From positions 1-37,396 of the forward strand of contig NZ_JAHTKP010000067.1 of assembly GCF_019192735.1 (NCBI RefSeq): DNA of 37,396 nucleotides, read 5' to 3'. Positions 16,936 through 23,928 of the stretch are shown here, piece after piece. The notes under the pieces were generated by a model, which had not been told where the DNA came from, made no database searches, and saw only the letters and a program-made list of their open reading frames with translations. The translations under genes and the position numbers were made by a program. The number at the start of each line of letters is the position of its first letter. Position 1 is the stretch's first letter. This DNA comes from Kitasatospora aureofaciens. GTDB lineage: Bacteria; Actinomycetota; Actinomycetes; Streptomycetales; Streptomycetaceae.

Positions 16936-18225
16936 TCAACTTGCTTTCCGTAGCGGGGTTCTGGTGACGACCCCTTGATTGCGGACTCTGATGGTGTGAT
17001 CCCCGGGTGTGCGCGGGCCTGGGAGCTCGATGGGGCCGGCTGAGGTGAGCGCACGGTCGATGGTGTCGACGGCGTCGCGGGCGGCCTGGGTGGTGAGGTG
17101 GCCGTAGATGTTCGCGGTGGTGGACAGGGTGGCGTGCCGCAGGGTCTTGGAGACGACGGTGAGCGGGACGCCGGCGGTGATGGAAATGGTGGCTGCGAGG
17201 TGGCGAAGGTCATGGACGGTGGTGCGGGGAACGCCGAACTCGCGGCAGAGGTCGTGGAAGTGGTTGAGGACGTAGGCGGGGTGGAGGGGGCGTCCGTCGG
17301 GGTGGTGGAACACGAAGCCGCCGTGGTCCGCGTGGGAGAGCGACGGGTCCTTGTCCTCGGAGCGGTGACGCAGCGCGATGGCGACGCGCGGCGAGATGGC
17401 GACCCAGTCCTTGCTGGAGCGGGTCTTCGGTGAGGTGAGGATCAGGCGGTTGTTGTCGATGGCGGAGAGCGCGTAGCGAATGTAGAGGACGCGCTCGGGC
17501 AGGTGGACGTCGTTCCAGTGCAGGGCGAGGGCTTCGCCTTTGCGGATGCCGGTGCCGATGAGGACCTCGATGAGGTCGGCGAAGGCCGGGTCGGCGGCGC
17601 GGCAGGAGTCCAGGAACCGGATGGCGTCCTGGACAGTCCAGATCTGCCGTTCGGCCGCCGCGGGCCTCGGGATCACGGTGGGGCGGGCCGGGTTGTAGGG
17701 GAGCCGGCGGTGGCGGACGGCGTCGCCGAGAGCGCTGGAGAGCGTGGCCAGGCAGCGGTGGACGGTGACCTTGCCGCGTCCGGCGGTGAGTTGCGTGTGG
17801 GTGAAGGCGGCGATGTGGGAGTGGCCGAGGTCGTCGAGCCTGATCGTGCCGAGGGCGGGGACGAGGTCGTTGGTGACGTAGTCGCGGTAGCGGACGTAGG
17901 TGGTGGGCTTGAGGGTGAGTTGCTTGTCCTTGAGCCAGGTCGTGAGGTAGTCGGCGAGGGTCTGGTTAGGGTCGGCGTTGAAGCCGGCGGCCTGGCCCTC
18001 GACCATCCGGCGCAGTCCTGCGCGGGCGGCTTCGGCGGTGGGATAGCCGCTGCGGCGGATGTTGTTGCGCCGGTGGTCGGGGGAGGGGAGGTCGAGGGAG
18101 AAGGTCCAGGTGCCGTGATCGGGGTCGGTGGCGAGCTCGGGGCAGTGGGCTCCGAGCTGCTTGCCACCCTGGTCGCGGCAGCCGCACCGACGGTAGACGT
18201 GCCCGGCGTGGGCTGCGGAGCGCAT
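16936..18225 (-). CDS. Tyrosine site-specific integrase
   Basis: This 429-aa protein is started at ATG 18225, with GGAAG 8 nt upstream; a GTG at 18234 is the alternative. The N terminus has a Cys-rich VYRRCGCRDQGGKQLG motif followed by AHCPEL, seen in many actinophage and AICE integrases. An arm-binding/SAM-like region at ~75-170 (TLADYLTTWLKDKQLTL) precedes the catalytic domain: GTGIRKGEALAL (Arg I), TVHDLRHLAAT (His-x-x-Arg II), LRHATLSTTANIYGH (His III and the Tyr nucleophile). All catalytic residues seem present. Its 3' end lies 131 nt from the tRNA-Pro core at 16763-16805, the normal int-att arrangement of tRNA-targeting elements. It likely catalyses integration into, and with an excisionase excision from, tRNA-Pro(GGG). 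No xis, rep or tra gene is nearby. Confidence 0.9.
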   Translation of the reverse strand: MRSAAHAGHVYRRCGCRDQGGKQLGAHCPELATDPDHGTWTFSLDLPSPDHRRNNIRRSGYPTAEAARAGLRRMVEGQAAGFNADPNQTLADYLTTWLKDKQLTLKPTTYVRYRDYVTNDLVPALGTIRLDDLGHSHIAAFTHTQLTAGRGKVTVHRCLATLSSALGDAVRHRRLPYNPARPTVIPRPAAAERQIWTVQDAIRFLDSCRAADPAFADLIEVLIGTGIRKGEALALHWNDVHLPERVLYIRYALSAIDNNRLILTSPKTRSSKDWVAISPRVAIALRHRSEDKDPSLSHADHGGFVFHHPDGRPLHPAYVLNHFHDLCREFGVPRTTVHDLRHLAATISITAGVPLTVVSKTLRHATLSTTANIYGHLTTQAARDAVDTIDRALTSAGPIELPGPRTPGDHTIRVRNQGVVTRTPLRKAS

Positions 18226-18660
18226 GGTGATCACTTCCAGCGGGTCGTGTGAACAGCCATGCTCATGGTCTCCTGGCGGGCGTCAGCAGGCGGTGAACCC
18301 CTGCGCTCACTCCGTACCCACAAGCGGGCGGAATGGTGCCCTGACCTGCGGCGATCCCTTGTCGTGGCGACAAGTGCGCCTGTCTGCCGCGCCTGCACTC
18401 GTAGACACTCGCATTTCCGCGCCGGTCGCTCGGGGAGTTGCGGTGGCCGGCGGTGCAGGACGGGCAGCTGATCCGTGGGTGTCGCACCCGGTCGTGATCT
18501 CTCCCTCACGCGTTCCAGGGCCGCCTGTCCTGCTGGGGTACGACCCACCCTCAGGCGCGTACCGCATGACCACGTCATACCGCAGGGATCTTGAACTGTC
18601 AGTAACTCTGATATGACGCTTTGAAGTTCAGTAGCTGGACCGGCGGTACGAAAGCGGTCG
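18226..18660. other. Integrase upstream region, no confident gene
   Basis: A minus-strand frame around 18300-18487 contains ISCPSCTAGHRNSP and YECRR, which could be a small zinc-ribbon relic, but the frame has no good start or downstream continuation. Near 18590-18640 TTGAACTGTCAGTAACT and TTGAAGTTCAGTAGCT form an imperfect direct repeat just before the transposase fragment and could be a former IS boundary. Confidence 0.3.
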
Positions 18661-18930
18661 TTGCGATGGCGGCAACCCCCAACGGCCACTGAGAAGTTGG
18701 TTCAGATCGCCGGAATGCGCTGGGCGATCGAGGAGTGCTTCCAGGCCGCGAAGAACGAGTGTGGTCTGGACCAGTACGAGGTGCGTCGCTACATCGGCTG
18801 GATGCGGCACATCACCCTGGCCATGCTCGCCCACGCCTTCCTGGCCGCGATGGCGGCCGCCGCGGCATCAAAGGGGGCTGCAGAAACGGTTCCCGCGCCT
18901 TGGTGGACCTCACCGTGGCAGAGATCCGGC
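18661..18930 (+). pseudogene. IS701/IS4-type transposase C-terminal fragment
   Basis: The frame reads TEKLVQIAGMRWAIEECFQ, AAKNECGLDQYEVRRYIGW and MRHITLAMLAHAFLAAMAA. R-x3-E-x6-K (RWAIEECFQAAK) is the catalytic-Glu signature of DDE transposases of the IS4/IS701 group. Near 18890 the genuine transposase frame shifts by one base into GSRALVDLTVAEIRR, the usual end of these proteins, then stops abruptly at cas7e sequence. Both IS ends and the N-terminal two thirds are gone. The frame kept by the long ORF runs straight on into the Cas7e fragment. Confidence 0.75.
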
Positions 18931-19494
18931 GACGACGCGAAGCTCGACCGCAAGCGCAACGCCCTCAGCTTCCTCGACACGGCCGACGACTCGGGCGCGG
19001 GCATGACCGGCTACCAGTCGCTGATCTCCGGGACGTTCTACCGGCACGCCGTCCTGGACCGCCGCCAGCTGCGCGTCAACCTCCGGCAGGCCGGGATGGA
19101 GCCGCAGGAGGCGGAGGAGGCCGCGACGGCCGCCGAGGCGGAGTTCGTCAACGCCTTCGTCGAGGCGTTCCCGGAGGCGAAGAAGAACCCCACCGCCTCC
19201 ACCGGTTCGCCTCCGGCCCTGGTGCTGGCCTTCGAGTGCGAGCGCCCGTACAACTACGCCGCCGCCTTCCAGAACCCCGTGGACGAGAACCCCGAGTCCA
19301 GCGGCGGCGAGGGCCCGGCCGGGCAGGCGGCGGTGCGCCGGCTGATGCGCCACCACCACTTCGTGAGCAGGCGCCGCGCCGACCTGCGGTCCGCGCGGGT
19401 CCTCACGTACGCGCCGGAGATCGAGGACCTCCTGCTGACGGAACTCGCGGGGGACGTGGAGGTCGTGGACTCGATCGAGGGCCTGACACCGTGA
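18931..19494 (+). pseudogene. cas7e: 5'-truncated cas7e (CasC/Cse4), type I-E backbone subunit
   Basis: From about 18931 the frame reads GDDAKLDRKRNALSFLDTAD, DSGAGMTGYQSLISGTFYRH, AVLDRRQLRVNL, EFVNAFVEAFPEAKKNP and ECERPYNYAAAFQNPV. The G-AGM-x-G...S-x-T(F/Y)YR core and the F-x-x-AFPxxKxN segment are Cas7e hallmarks. Only about the C-terminal 185 residues remain of a ~350-residue family. The N-terminal half, which includes much of the crRNA-binding region, is replaced in frame by the transposase fragment, giving a 277-aa chimera if translated. The stop overlaps the next start by four bases (GTGA at 19491), the normal cas7-cas5 coupling. It is very unlikely to form an active Cascade. Confidence 0.8.
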
Positions 19495-20342
19495 CCGGGG
19501 AGGCATCGCCGCCCGTCCTGCTCGTGAGGCTGGCCGGGCCGCTGCAGTCCTGGGGCATCAAGGGCCGGTTCGCGCAGCGCGACACCCACACCCGGCCCAC
19601 CAAGTCCGGGGTGATCGGCCTGTGCGCGGCGGCGCTCGGCAGGTTCGTCGCCACCCACACCCTGATCACGCTGGACGCCCGGCACCCCTTCACCGCCAGG
19701 TCGCTGATCGACGCCCAGGACATGCACCGGACGGTGATGAGCGGCTTCCGCGGCTGGGTCGACGACGGCGTCCGGGATGCCCGCGCCCGGATGAAGGTGC
19801 TGTCCAGCTGGACGGTGGACCTGAGCAGCGCCCGCCTCTGCCTGGTCGTGCAGTCCGCCGTCCCCGGCGACTGGAGCGGCCTGCCCCGGGCGGCGCTGGT
19901 CGAGCCGCCGCACAGCCTGGTGGTGGACCGCACCTTCCGCGTCGGGGACCGGCTCGACTTCCGTACGGTCGTCAACCCGGTCAGCAGCCGTCCGGCCGGT
20001 CCGCCGGCGCCCGGAGGCCGCAGCGCCCGGGGCGTACGGGTGCCGCACACCCGCCCGGAGCACGTGAAGGCGTGGTTCGCCCGCCGCCTCCAGCCGGCCG
20101 GCGAGCCTCCCGTGGCCCCGGGCGGCGTGGTCCGGCTCGGCGCCGACGCGGACGTCGAGCGGCTGGCGCTGCGCATCCTGCCGAAGGTCTCCAGCCAGGG
20201 CCCCCACCGGGGCCTGCTCATCAGCCGGGCCGAACTCCGGGGCACCCTGACCGTCACCGACCCGCAGGCCCTCACGGCCGCCCTCGCCCACGGTGTCGGC
20301 CACGCCCGCGCCTACAGCTGCGGCCTGATCCTCGTGCGCTGA
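19491..20342 (+). CDS. In-frame Cas5e-Cas6e deletion fusion
   Basis: This 283-aa open frame starts at GTG 19491. Residues ~8-51 are the start of Cas5e (LLVRLAGPLQSWGIKGRFAQ, then RPTKSGVIGLCAAALGR). From ~53 the sequence is Cas6e, the crRNA endonuclease: THTLITLDARHPFTA, DAQDMHRTVMSGF with H79 at the conserved histidine, VQSAVPGDWSGLP, LDFRTVVNPVSSRP, and the C-terminal glycine loop GVGHARAYSCGLILV. Cas5e is normally 220-260 residues, so ~190 residues of it and the native Cas6e start have been lost at about 19641-19646 with the frame kept. The position three before H79, often Tyr in characterised Cas6e, is Gln. The Cas6e moiety looks complete and could be stable. Whether it is made is unknown, because its promoter would have to lie upstream of the transposase-cas7e chimera. 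Confidence 0.8.
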   Translation: MTGEASPPVLLVRLAGPLQSWGIKGRFAQRDTHTRPTKSGVIGLCAAALGRFVATHTLITLDARHPFTARSLIDAQDMHRTVMSGFRGWVDDGVRDARARMKVLSSWTVDLSSARLCLVVQSAVPGDWSGLPRAALVEPPHSLVVDRTFRVGDRLDFRTVVNPVSSRPAGPPAPGGRSARGVRVPHTRPEHVKAWFARRLQPAGEPPVAPGGVVRLGADADVERLALRILPKVSSQGPHRGLLISRAELRGTLTVTDPQALTAALAHGVGHARAYSCGLILVR

Positions 20343-20436
20343 CCAGGACCTGTCCGGCCAGGGCTGTTCGGGTGACGTGTACGCGTGGCGTCGGTGGGGG
20401 TGCGGCGCGGCTGCGTAGTGTCCTCCGTGTCGCCAC

Positions 20437-20507
20437 GGTGGAGTGGCCGAGCGGTGAGGCAGCGGCTTGCAGGGCCGTTTACATGGGTTCGAATCCTATC
20501 TCCACCT
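20437..20507 (+). tRNA. tRNA-Cys(GCA)
   Basis: This 71-nt cloverleaf has acceptor GGTGGAG/CTCCACC, D stem GCC/GGC, anticodon stem GCGGC/GCCGT with loop TTGCAGG (anticodon GCA, U33 present), and T loop TTCGAAT on an ATGGG/CCTAT stem with one G-T wobble. T8 and the D-loop GG are present. No CCA is encoded. The loop has G37 and G38 where I expect A37 and A38 in the usual Streptomyces tRNA-Cys, so it looks like a second, diverged copy. Confidence 0.85.
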
Positions 20508-20753
20508 CTTCTCTTCTCACCCGAGCGGGTGAGTGCCGCGCGGGAGGCGCGGGCGGGGGTCCGGCCGGTGGATCGGCGGGTGGATCAGCGGGCTGGGAGG
20601 GCCTGAGGGGGCTTCGTCGAGGTACGGGCGGCAGGGGCGTGGCGGGTTTCTCGACCGGCGGGTGGGTGCGGGGGCTCGTAGTGTCCGGGCAGAGGGTCGT
20701 TGTGCCCTCGCCGGCCAGGTTCCGCGGCCGGGAAACCCAACCGAGGAGGCACC

Positions 20754-20921
20754 ATGGATGCCGCCCGTACTCCGTCACCGCCGTCGGGAGCCGGCACCAC
20801 GCAGGCCGCTGCTCCGGCGGGTGCCAGGCCCGCCTGGTCCGCGCCCGCGGTGGAGTGCCACCGCACGGGTGCCGAGGTCACCGCGTACGCCGGACGGGCC
20901 TCGACATGGCGCGACCGCTGA
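20754..20921 (+). CDS. pqqA: PQQ precursor peptide PqqA
   Basis: This 55-aa peptide starts at ATG 20754 behind a strong GAGGAGG. The C-terminal half has the PqqA pattern: W28-x-x-P31 ... G39-A-E41-V-T-A-Y45. The glutamate and tyrosine four residues apart are the two residues that PqqE cross-links and from which all PQQ carbons derive. The Pro/Ala-rich N-terminal ~25 residues have no counterpart in the ~22-30-residue proteobacterial peptides and act, presumably, as an extended leader. It overlaps pqqC by 16 nt and heads the operon. It was identified from the motif and the neighbouring pqq genes. Confidence 0.88.
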   Translation: MDAARTPSPPSGAGTTQAAAPAGARPAWSAPAVECHRTGAEVTAYAGRASTWRDR

Positions 20922-21592
20922 GCCGTGAGCAGTTCGCGGCCAGGCTGTACGAGCTGCGCGGACGGTACTGGGACACCCACCCGTTCCACCTGCGCCTGCA
21001 CTCCGGTGGCTGCACGCCACCGGAGCTGCGGCGCTGGGTCGCCAACCGGTGGTACTACCAGCTCTGCCTGACCCGCAAGAACGCCGCGATCATCGCCAAC
21101 TGCCCGCTGCCGCAGGTCCGTCGGGCCTGGGCGGGGCGGCTGGCCTACCAGGACGGCACCGGCGCCGAAGGCGGGTTGGCGGACTGGCTGGTGCTCGCCG
21201 AGGCCGTGGGCCTGTCGCGCGAGGAGGTGCTCGACGAGCGGCACGTCGCCCGCGGGGTGCGCTTCGCCGTCGACGGGTACCTGCACTTCTGCCAGACCCG
21301 GGCGTGGACCGAGGGCGTGGCCGCGGCGCTCACCGAGATGTTCTCGCCCGACCACATGGCCGAGCGGGTCACCGCCTGGCGCGCGCACTACGGCTGGATC
21401 GCCCCGGCCGGGTACGCCTACTTCGAGCACCGCATCCCCGTCGCCCGCGAGGGCAGCGCCCGCACGCTGGAACTCGTCCTGGACCACTGCGTCACCGAGG
21501 CCCAGCAGCAGGCCGCCGTCGACGCGCTGGCCTTCAAGTGCGAGGTGCTGCGGGCCATGCTGGACGCCGTCGACTACGGGCCGCAGCGGTGA
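20906..21592 (+). CDS. pqqC: Pyrroloquinoline-quinone synthase PqqC
   Basis: PqqC is a cofactor-free oxidase that performs the final ring closure and eight-electron oxidation to PQQ. This 228-aa protein (families are ~230-250) starts at ATG 20906 inside pqqA. It carries the family phrases YWDTHPFHLRLHSGG, ELRRWVANRWYYQL, RKNAAIIANCP, the central helix with FAVDGYLHFC, and the C-terminal ALAFKCEVLRAMLDA. This all-helical haem-oxygenase-like fold uses conserved His, Tyr and Arg residues, which appear retained. Its stop overlaps the pqqDE start by four bases (GTGA at 21589). Cytoplasmic. Confidence 0.93.
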   Translation: MARPLSREQFAARLYELRGRYWDTHPFHLRLHSGGCTPPELRRWVANRWYYQLCLTRKNAAIIANCPLPQVRRAWAGRLAYQDGTGAEGGLADWLVLAEAVGLSREEVLDERHVARGVRFAVDGYLHFCQTRAWTEGVAAALTEMFSPDHMAERVTAWRAHYGWIAPAGYAYFEHRIPVAREGSARTLELVLDHCVTEAQQQAAVDALAFKCEVLRAMLDAVDYGPQR

Positions 21593-22998
21593 GCGGCGCC
21601 GCCCCCGGGCTGCGCCCCGGCGTCCGGCTGGTGCACGATCCGGCGCGCGGGCGCTCCGCGCTGCTCCACCCCGAGGGCGTGCTGCTGCTCAACGACACTG
21701 CCGCCGCCGTGCTGCGGCACTGCGACGGGCGCCGCGACGTACGGTCCGTCACCGCCGCGCTCGCCGAGGAGTACGACGGCGTGGACGGCGCGCAGGTGGA
21801 CGCCCTGCTCACGGACCTCGCCGAACGGCGGCTGCTCACCCTCGACGGGACGGGCGCTCCCGCCGTGCCCGCCACGGCCGCCGCCCCGCCCGGCGGGCCC
21901 GTCCGCGCGCCCGTCCCGCTCGGGCTGATCGCCGAACTCACCTACCGCTGCCCGCTCCAGTGCACCTACTGCGCCAACCCGGTCGACCTGTCCCGCTACC
22001 GCGCGGAGCTGGACACCGGGCAGTGGCTGCGCGTCCTCGACGAGGCCCGCGGGCTCGGCGTGCTCCAGCTCCACCTGACCGGCGGCGAGCCGCTGCTTCG
22101 CCCCGATCTCCCGCAACTCGTCGGACACGCACGGGAGTTGGGCCTCTACACCAACCTGGTCACCAGTGGCCTCCCGCTGGCCGCCGGGCGCGCCGAGGAA
22201 CTCGCCGCAGCCGGCCTCGACCACGTGCAGCTCTCCCTCCAGGACACCGACCCGCGCCGCGCCGACGCCGTCGCCGGGATCGCCGCCCACGACCGCAAGC
22301 TCGCCGCCGCCCGGCAGTTCACCGCCGCGGGCCTGCCGCTGACCGTCAACGCCGTCCTGCACCGCGGCAACCTGGCCCGGCTCGGCGCCCTCGCCGACCG
22401 GGCGGTCGAACTGGGCGCGGACCGGGTCGAGCTGGCCCACGTCCAGTACTACGGCTGGGCCTGGCGCAACCGCGCCCACCTCGTCCCCACCGAGGAGCAG
22501 GTCGAGCAGGCCGTACGGGACGTCGCCGCCGCCCGGGAACGCCACGGCGGGCAGATCGAGATCGTGCACGTGGCCGCCGACCTCCACGGCGGCACCGTCA
22601 AGCCCTGCATGAACGGCTGGGGCCGCGAGCAGCTGGCGGTGGCCCCCAACGGCGACGTCCTGCCCTGCCTCGCCGCCGCGCAGCTGCCCGGGCCGGCGGT
22701 GCCCAACGCCGTCGCCGACGGGCTGGCGGCGAGCTGGCACGACTCGCCCGCGTTCAACCGCTTCCGGGGCACCGACTGGATGCCGGAGCCCTGCCGCAGC
22801 TGTGCGCTGCGCGAGCTGGACCACGGCGGCTGCCGCTGCCAGGCGTACCAGTTCACCGGCGACCCCGCCGTGACCGATCCGGCCTGCCGCCTCTCGCCGG
22901 ACCACCACCTGGTCACCGCCCCCGTCGCGGCCGGGCCGGCGGGGGCAGCAGGGCCGGCGCCCCGGCGGATGAAGTCCGCTACCGGGGAGTCCCGTTGA
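21589..22998 (+). CDS. pqqDE: PqqD-PqqE fusion: PqqA-binding chaperone plus radical SAM enzyme
   Basis: This 469-aa protein starts at GTG 21589. Residues 1-~90 are PqqD, the winged-helix peptide-recognition domain that presents PqqA (LRPGVRLVHDPARGRSALLH, then GVLLLNDTAAAVLRHCDG). After an Ala/Pro linker, residues ~110-465 are PqqE, the radical SAM enzyme that joins the PqqA Glu and Tyr side chains. C121-x3-C125-x2-C128 (CPLQCTYC) binds the SAM cluster, GGEP lies near 164, and a SPASM region (KPCMNGWGREQLAVAPNGDV, LPC, PCRSCALRELDHGGCRCQA) binds auxiliary clusters. PqqD and PqqE are separate in most bacteria. The fusion fixes their ratio and keeps the peptide next to the active site. It overlaps pqqB by four nt. 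Confidence 0.93.
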   Translation: MSGAAPGLRPGVRLVHDPARGRSALLHPEGVLLLNDTAAAVLRHCDGRRDVRSVTAALAEEYDGVDGAQVDALLTDLAERRLLTLDGTGAPAVPATAAAPPGGPVRAPVPLGLIAELTYRCPLQCTYCANPVDLSRYRAELDTGQWLRVLDEARGLGVLQLHLTGGEPLLRPDLPQLVGHARELGLYTNLVTSGLPLAAGRAEELAAAGLDHVQLSLQDTDPRRADAVAGIAAHDRKLAAARQFTAAGLPLTVNAVLHRGNLARLGALADRAVELGADRVELAHVQYYGWAWRNRAHLVPTEEQVEQAVRDVAAARERHGGQIEIVHVAADLHGGTVKPCMNGWGREQLAVAPNGDVLPCLAAAQLPGPAVPNAVADGLAASWHDSPAFNRFRGTDWMPEPCRSCALRELDHGGCRCQAYQFTGDPAVTDPACRLSPDHHLVTAPVAAGPAGAAGPAPRRMKSATGESR

Positions 22999-23867
22999 AG
23001 ATCCGGCTTCTCGGGACGGCCGCCGGCGGGGGCCTGCCGCAGTGGAACTGCGGCTGCACCGAGTGCACCGCCGCCCGGCGCGAAGGCCGTTCCCGCAGTC
23101 AGGACTGCCTGGCCGTCAGCGGCGACGGCCGCGCCTGGTACCTGGTCAACGCCTCGCCCGACCTGCGGACCCAGCTGCTCGCTGCCCCCGAACTCGCCCC
23201 CGCTCCCGGCACCCGGGACACCCCGCTGCGCGGCGTCCTGCTCACCAGCGCCGAACTCGACCACACCCTCGGCCTGTTGACCCTGCGCGAGGCGTCCGGC
23301 CTGACCGTGCACGCCACCGCCCCGGTGCGCCACGCGCTCCACCACGCCTTCCCGGTGGGCCCGCTGCTCGCCGCCTACACCGGGGCCGACTGGCACACCG
23401 CCACCCCGGGCAAGCCCGTGGAGCTGGACGGCGGCCTGCGCGTGGAGGCCTTCGCGCTCGGCGGCAAGCGCCCCCGGTACGCCGCCGACCTGCCGGACCA
23501 CGCACACTGGGTGACGGGCTACCGCTTCACCGAGGACGGCGGCGAGGCCTGCGCCGTGTACGCCCCCGGGCTGGCCGACTGGACGCCGGCCATGGACCGC
23601 GCGGTGGCCGGGGCGGACCTGGTCCTGCTCGACGGCACCTTCGCCACCGCCGGGGAACTCGCCGACCGTACGGGCGGCGCCCGCCGCTCACCGGGCATGG
23701 GCCACCTCGCCGTCCGGGACTCGCTGCCCCACCTCGCCGGCCGGCCCGGCCCCCGCTACCTGTACACCCACCTGAACAACACCAACCCGCTCGCCCGGCG
23801 GACCCCGCCCGAGGTGGCGGCGGCGGGAGCCGGGGTCGCCCGGGACGGCCTGCTGATCGAACTGTGA
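22995..23867 (+). CDS. pqqB: PqqB, metallo-beta-lactamase-fold PQQ biosynthesis protein
   Basis: This 290-aa protein (family ~300) starts at TTG 22995 with GGGGAG 6 nt before it and a TTGA overlap with pqqDE. The N-terminal LLGTAAGGGLPQWNCGCTEC is diagnostic for PqqB. SAELDHTLGLLTLRE and the C-terminal YLYTHLNNTNPL follow the beta-lactamase-fold order. PqqB hydroxylates the tyrosine-derived ring of the cross-linked intermediate. Having pqqB last instead of first is unusual, but all chemistry genes are present. No pqqF/G-type protease is in the window, so the crosslinked peptide must be trimmed by a protease encoded elsewhere. The unit ends at the hairpin at 23881. Confidence 0.93.
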   Translation: MKIRLLGTAAGGGLPQWNCGCTECTAARREGRSRSQDCLAVSGDGRAWYLVNASPDLRTQLLAAPELAPAPGTRDTPLRGVLLTSAELDHTLGLLTLREASGLTVHATAPVRHALHHAFPVGPLLAAYTGADWHTATPGKPVELDGGLRVEAFALGGKRPRYAADLPDHAHWVTGYRFTEDGGEACAVYAPGLADWTPAMDRAVAGADLVLLDGTFATAGELADRTGGARRSPGMGHLAVRDSLPHLAGRPGPRYLYTHLNNTNPLARRTPPEVAAAGAGVARDGLLIEL

Positions 23868-23880
23868 CGACCACACCACG

Positions 23881-23918
23881 GGTGTGCCCCCGACCGGCGA
23901 GAAGGTCGGGGGCACACC
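23881..23918. terminator. Bidirectional terminator between pqqB and the secreted propeller gene
   Basis: A perfect 15-bp stem (23881-23895 with 23904-23918) and 8-nt loop lie 13 nt after pqqB and 10 nt after the stop of the convergent gene. There is no U tract, as is usual in this group. It probably stops transcription from both sides. Confidence 0.8.
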
Positions 23919-23928
23919 GGAGGGGGCG

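Noticed and set aside
18600..20440. Functional type I-E CRISPR-Cas system
   Set aside because: cas7e is half missing, cas5e is mostly deleted, and no cas3, cas8e, cas11, cas1, cas2 or repeat array is visible in the window.
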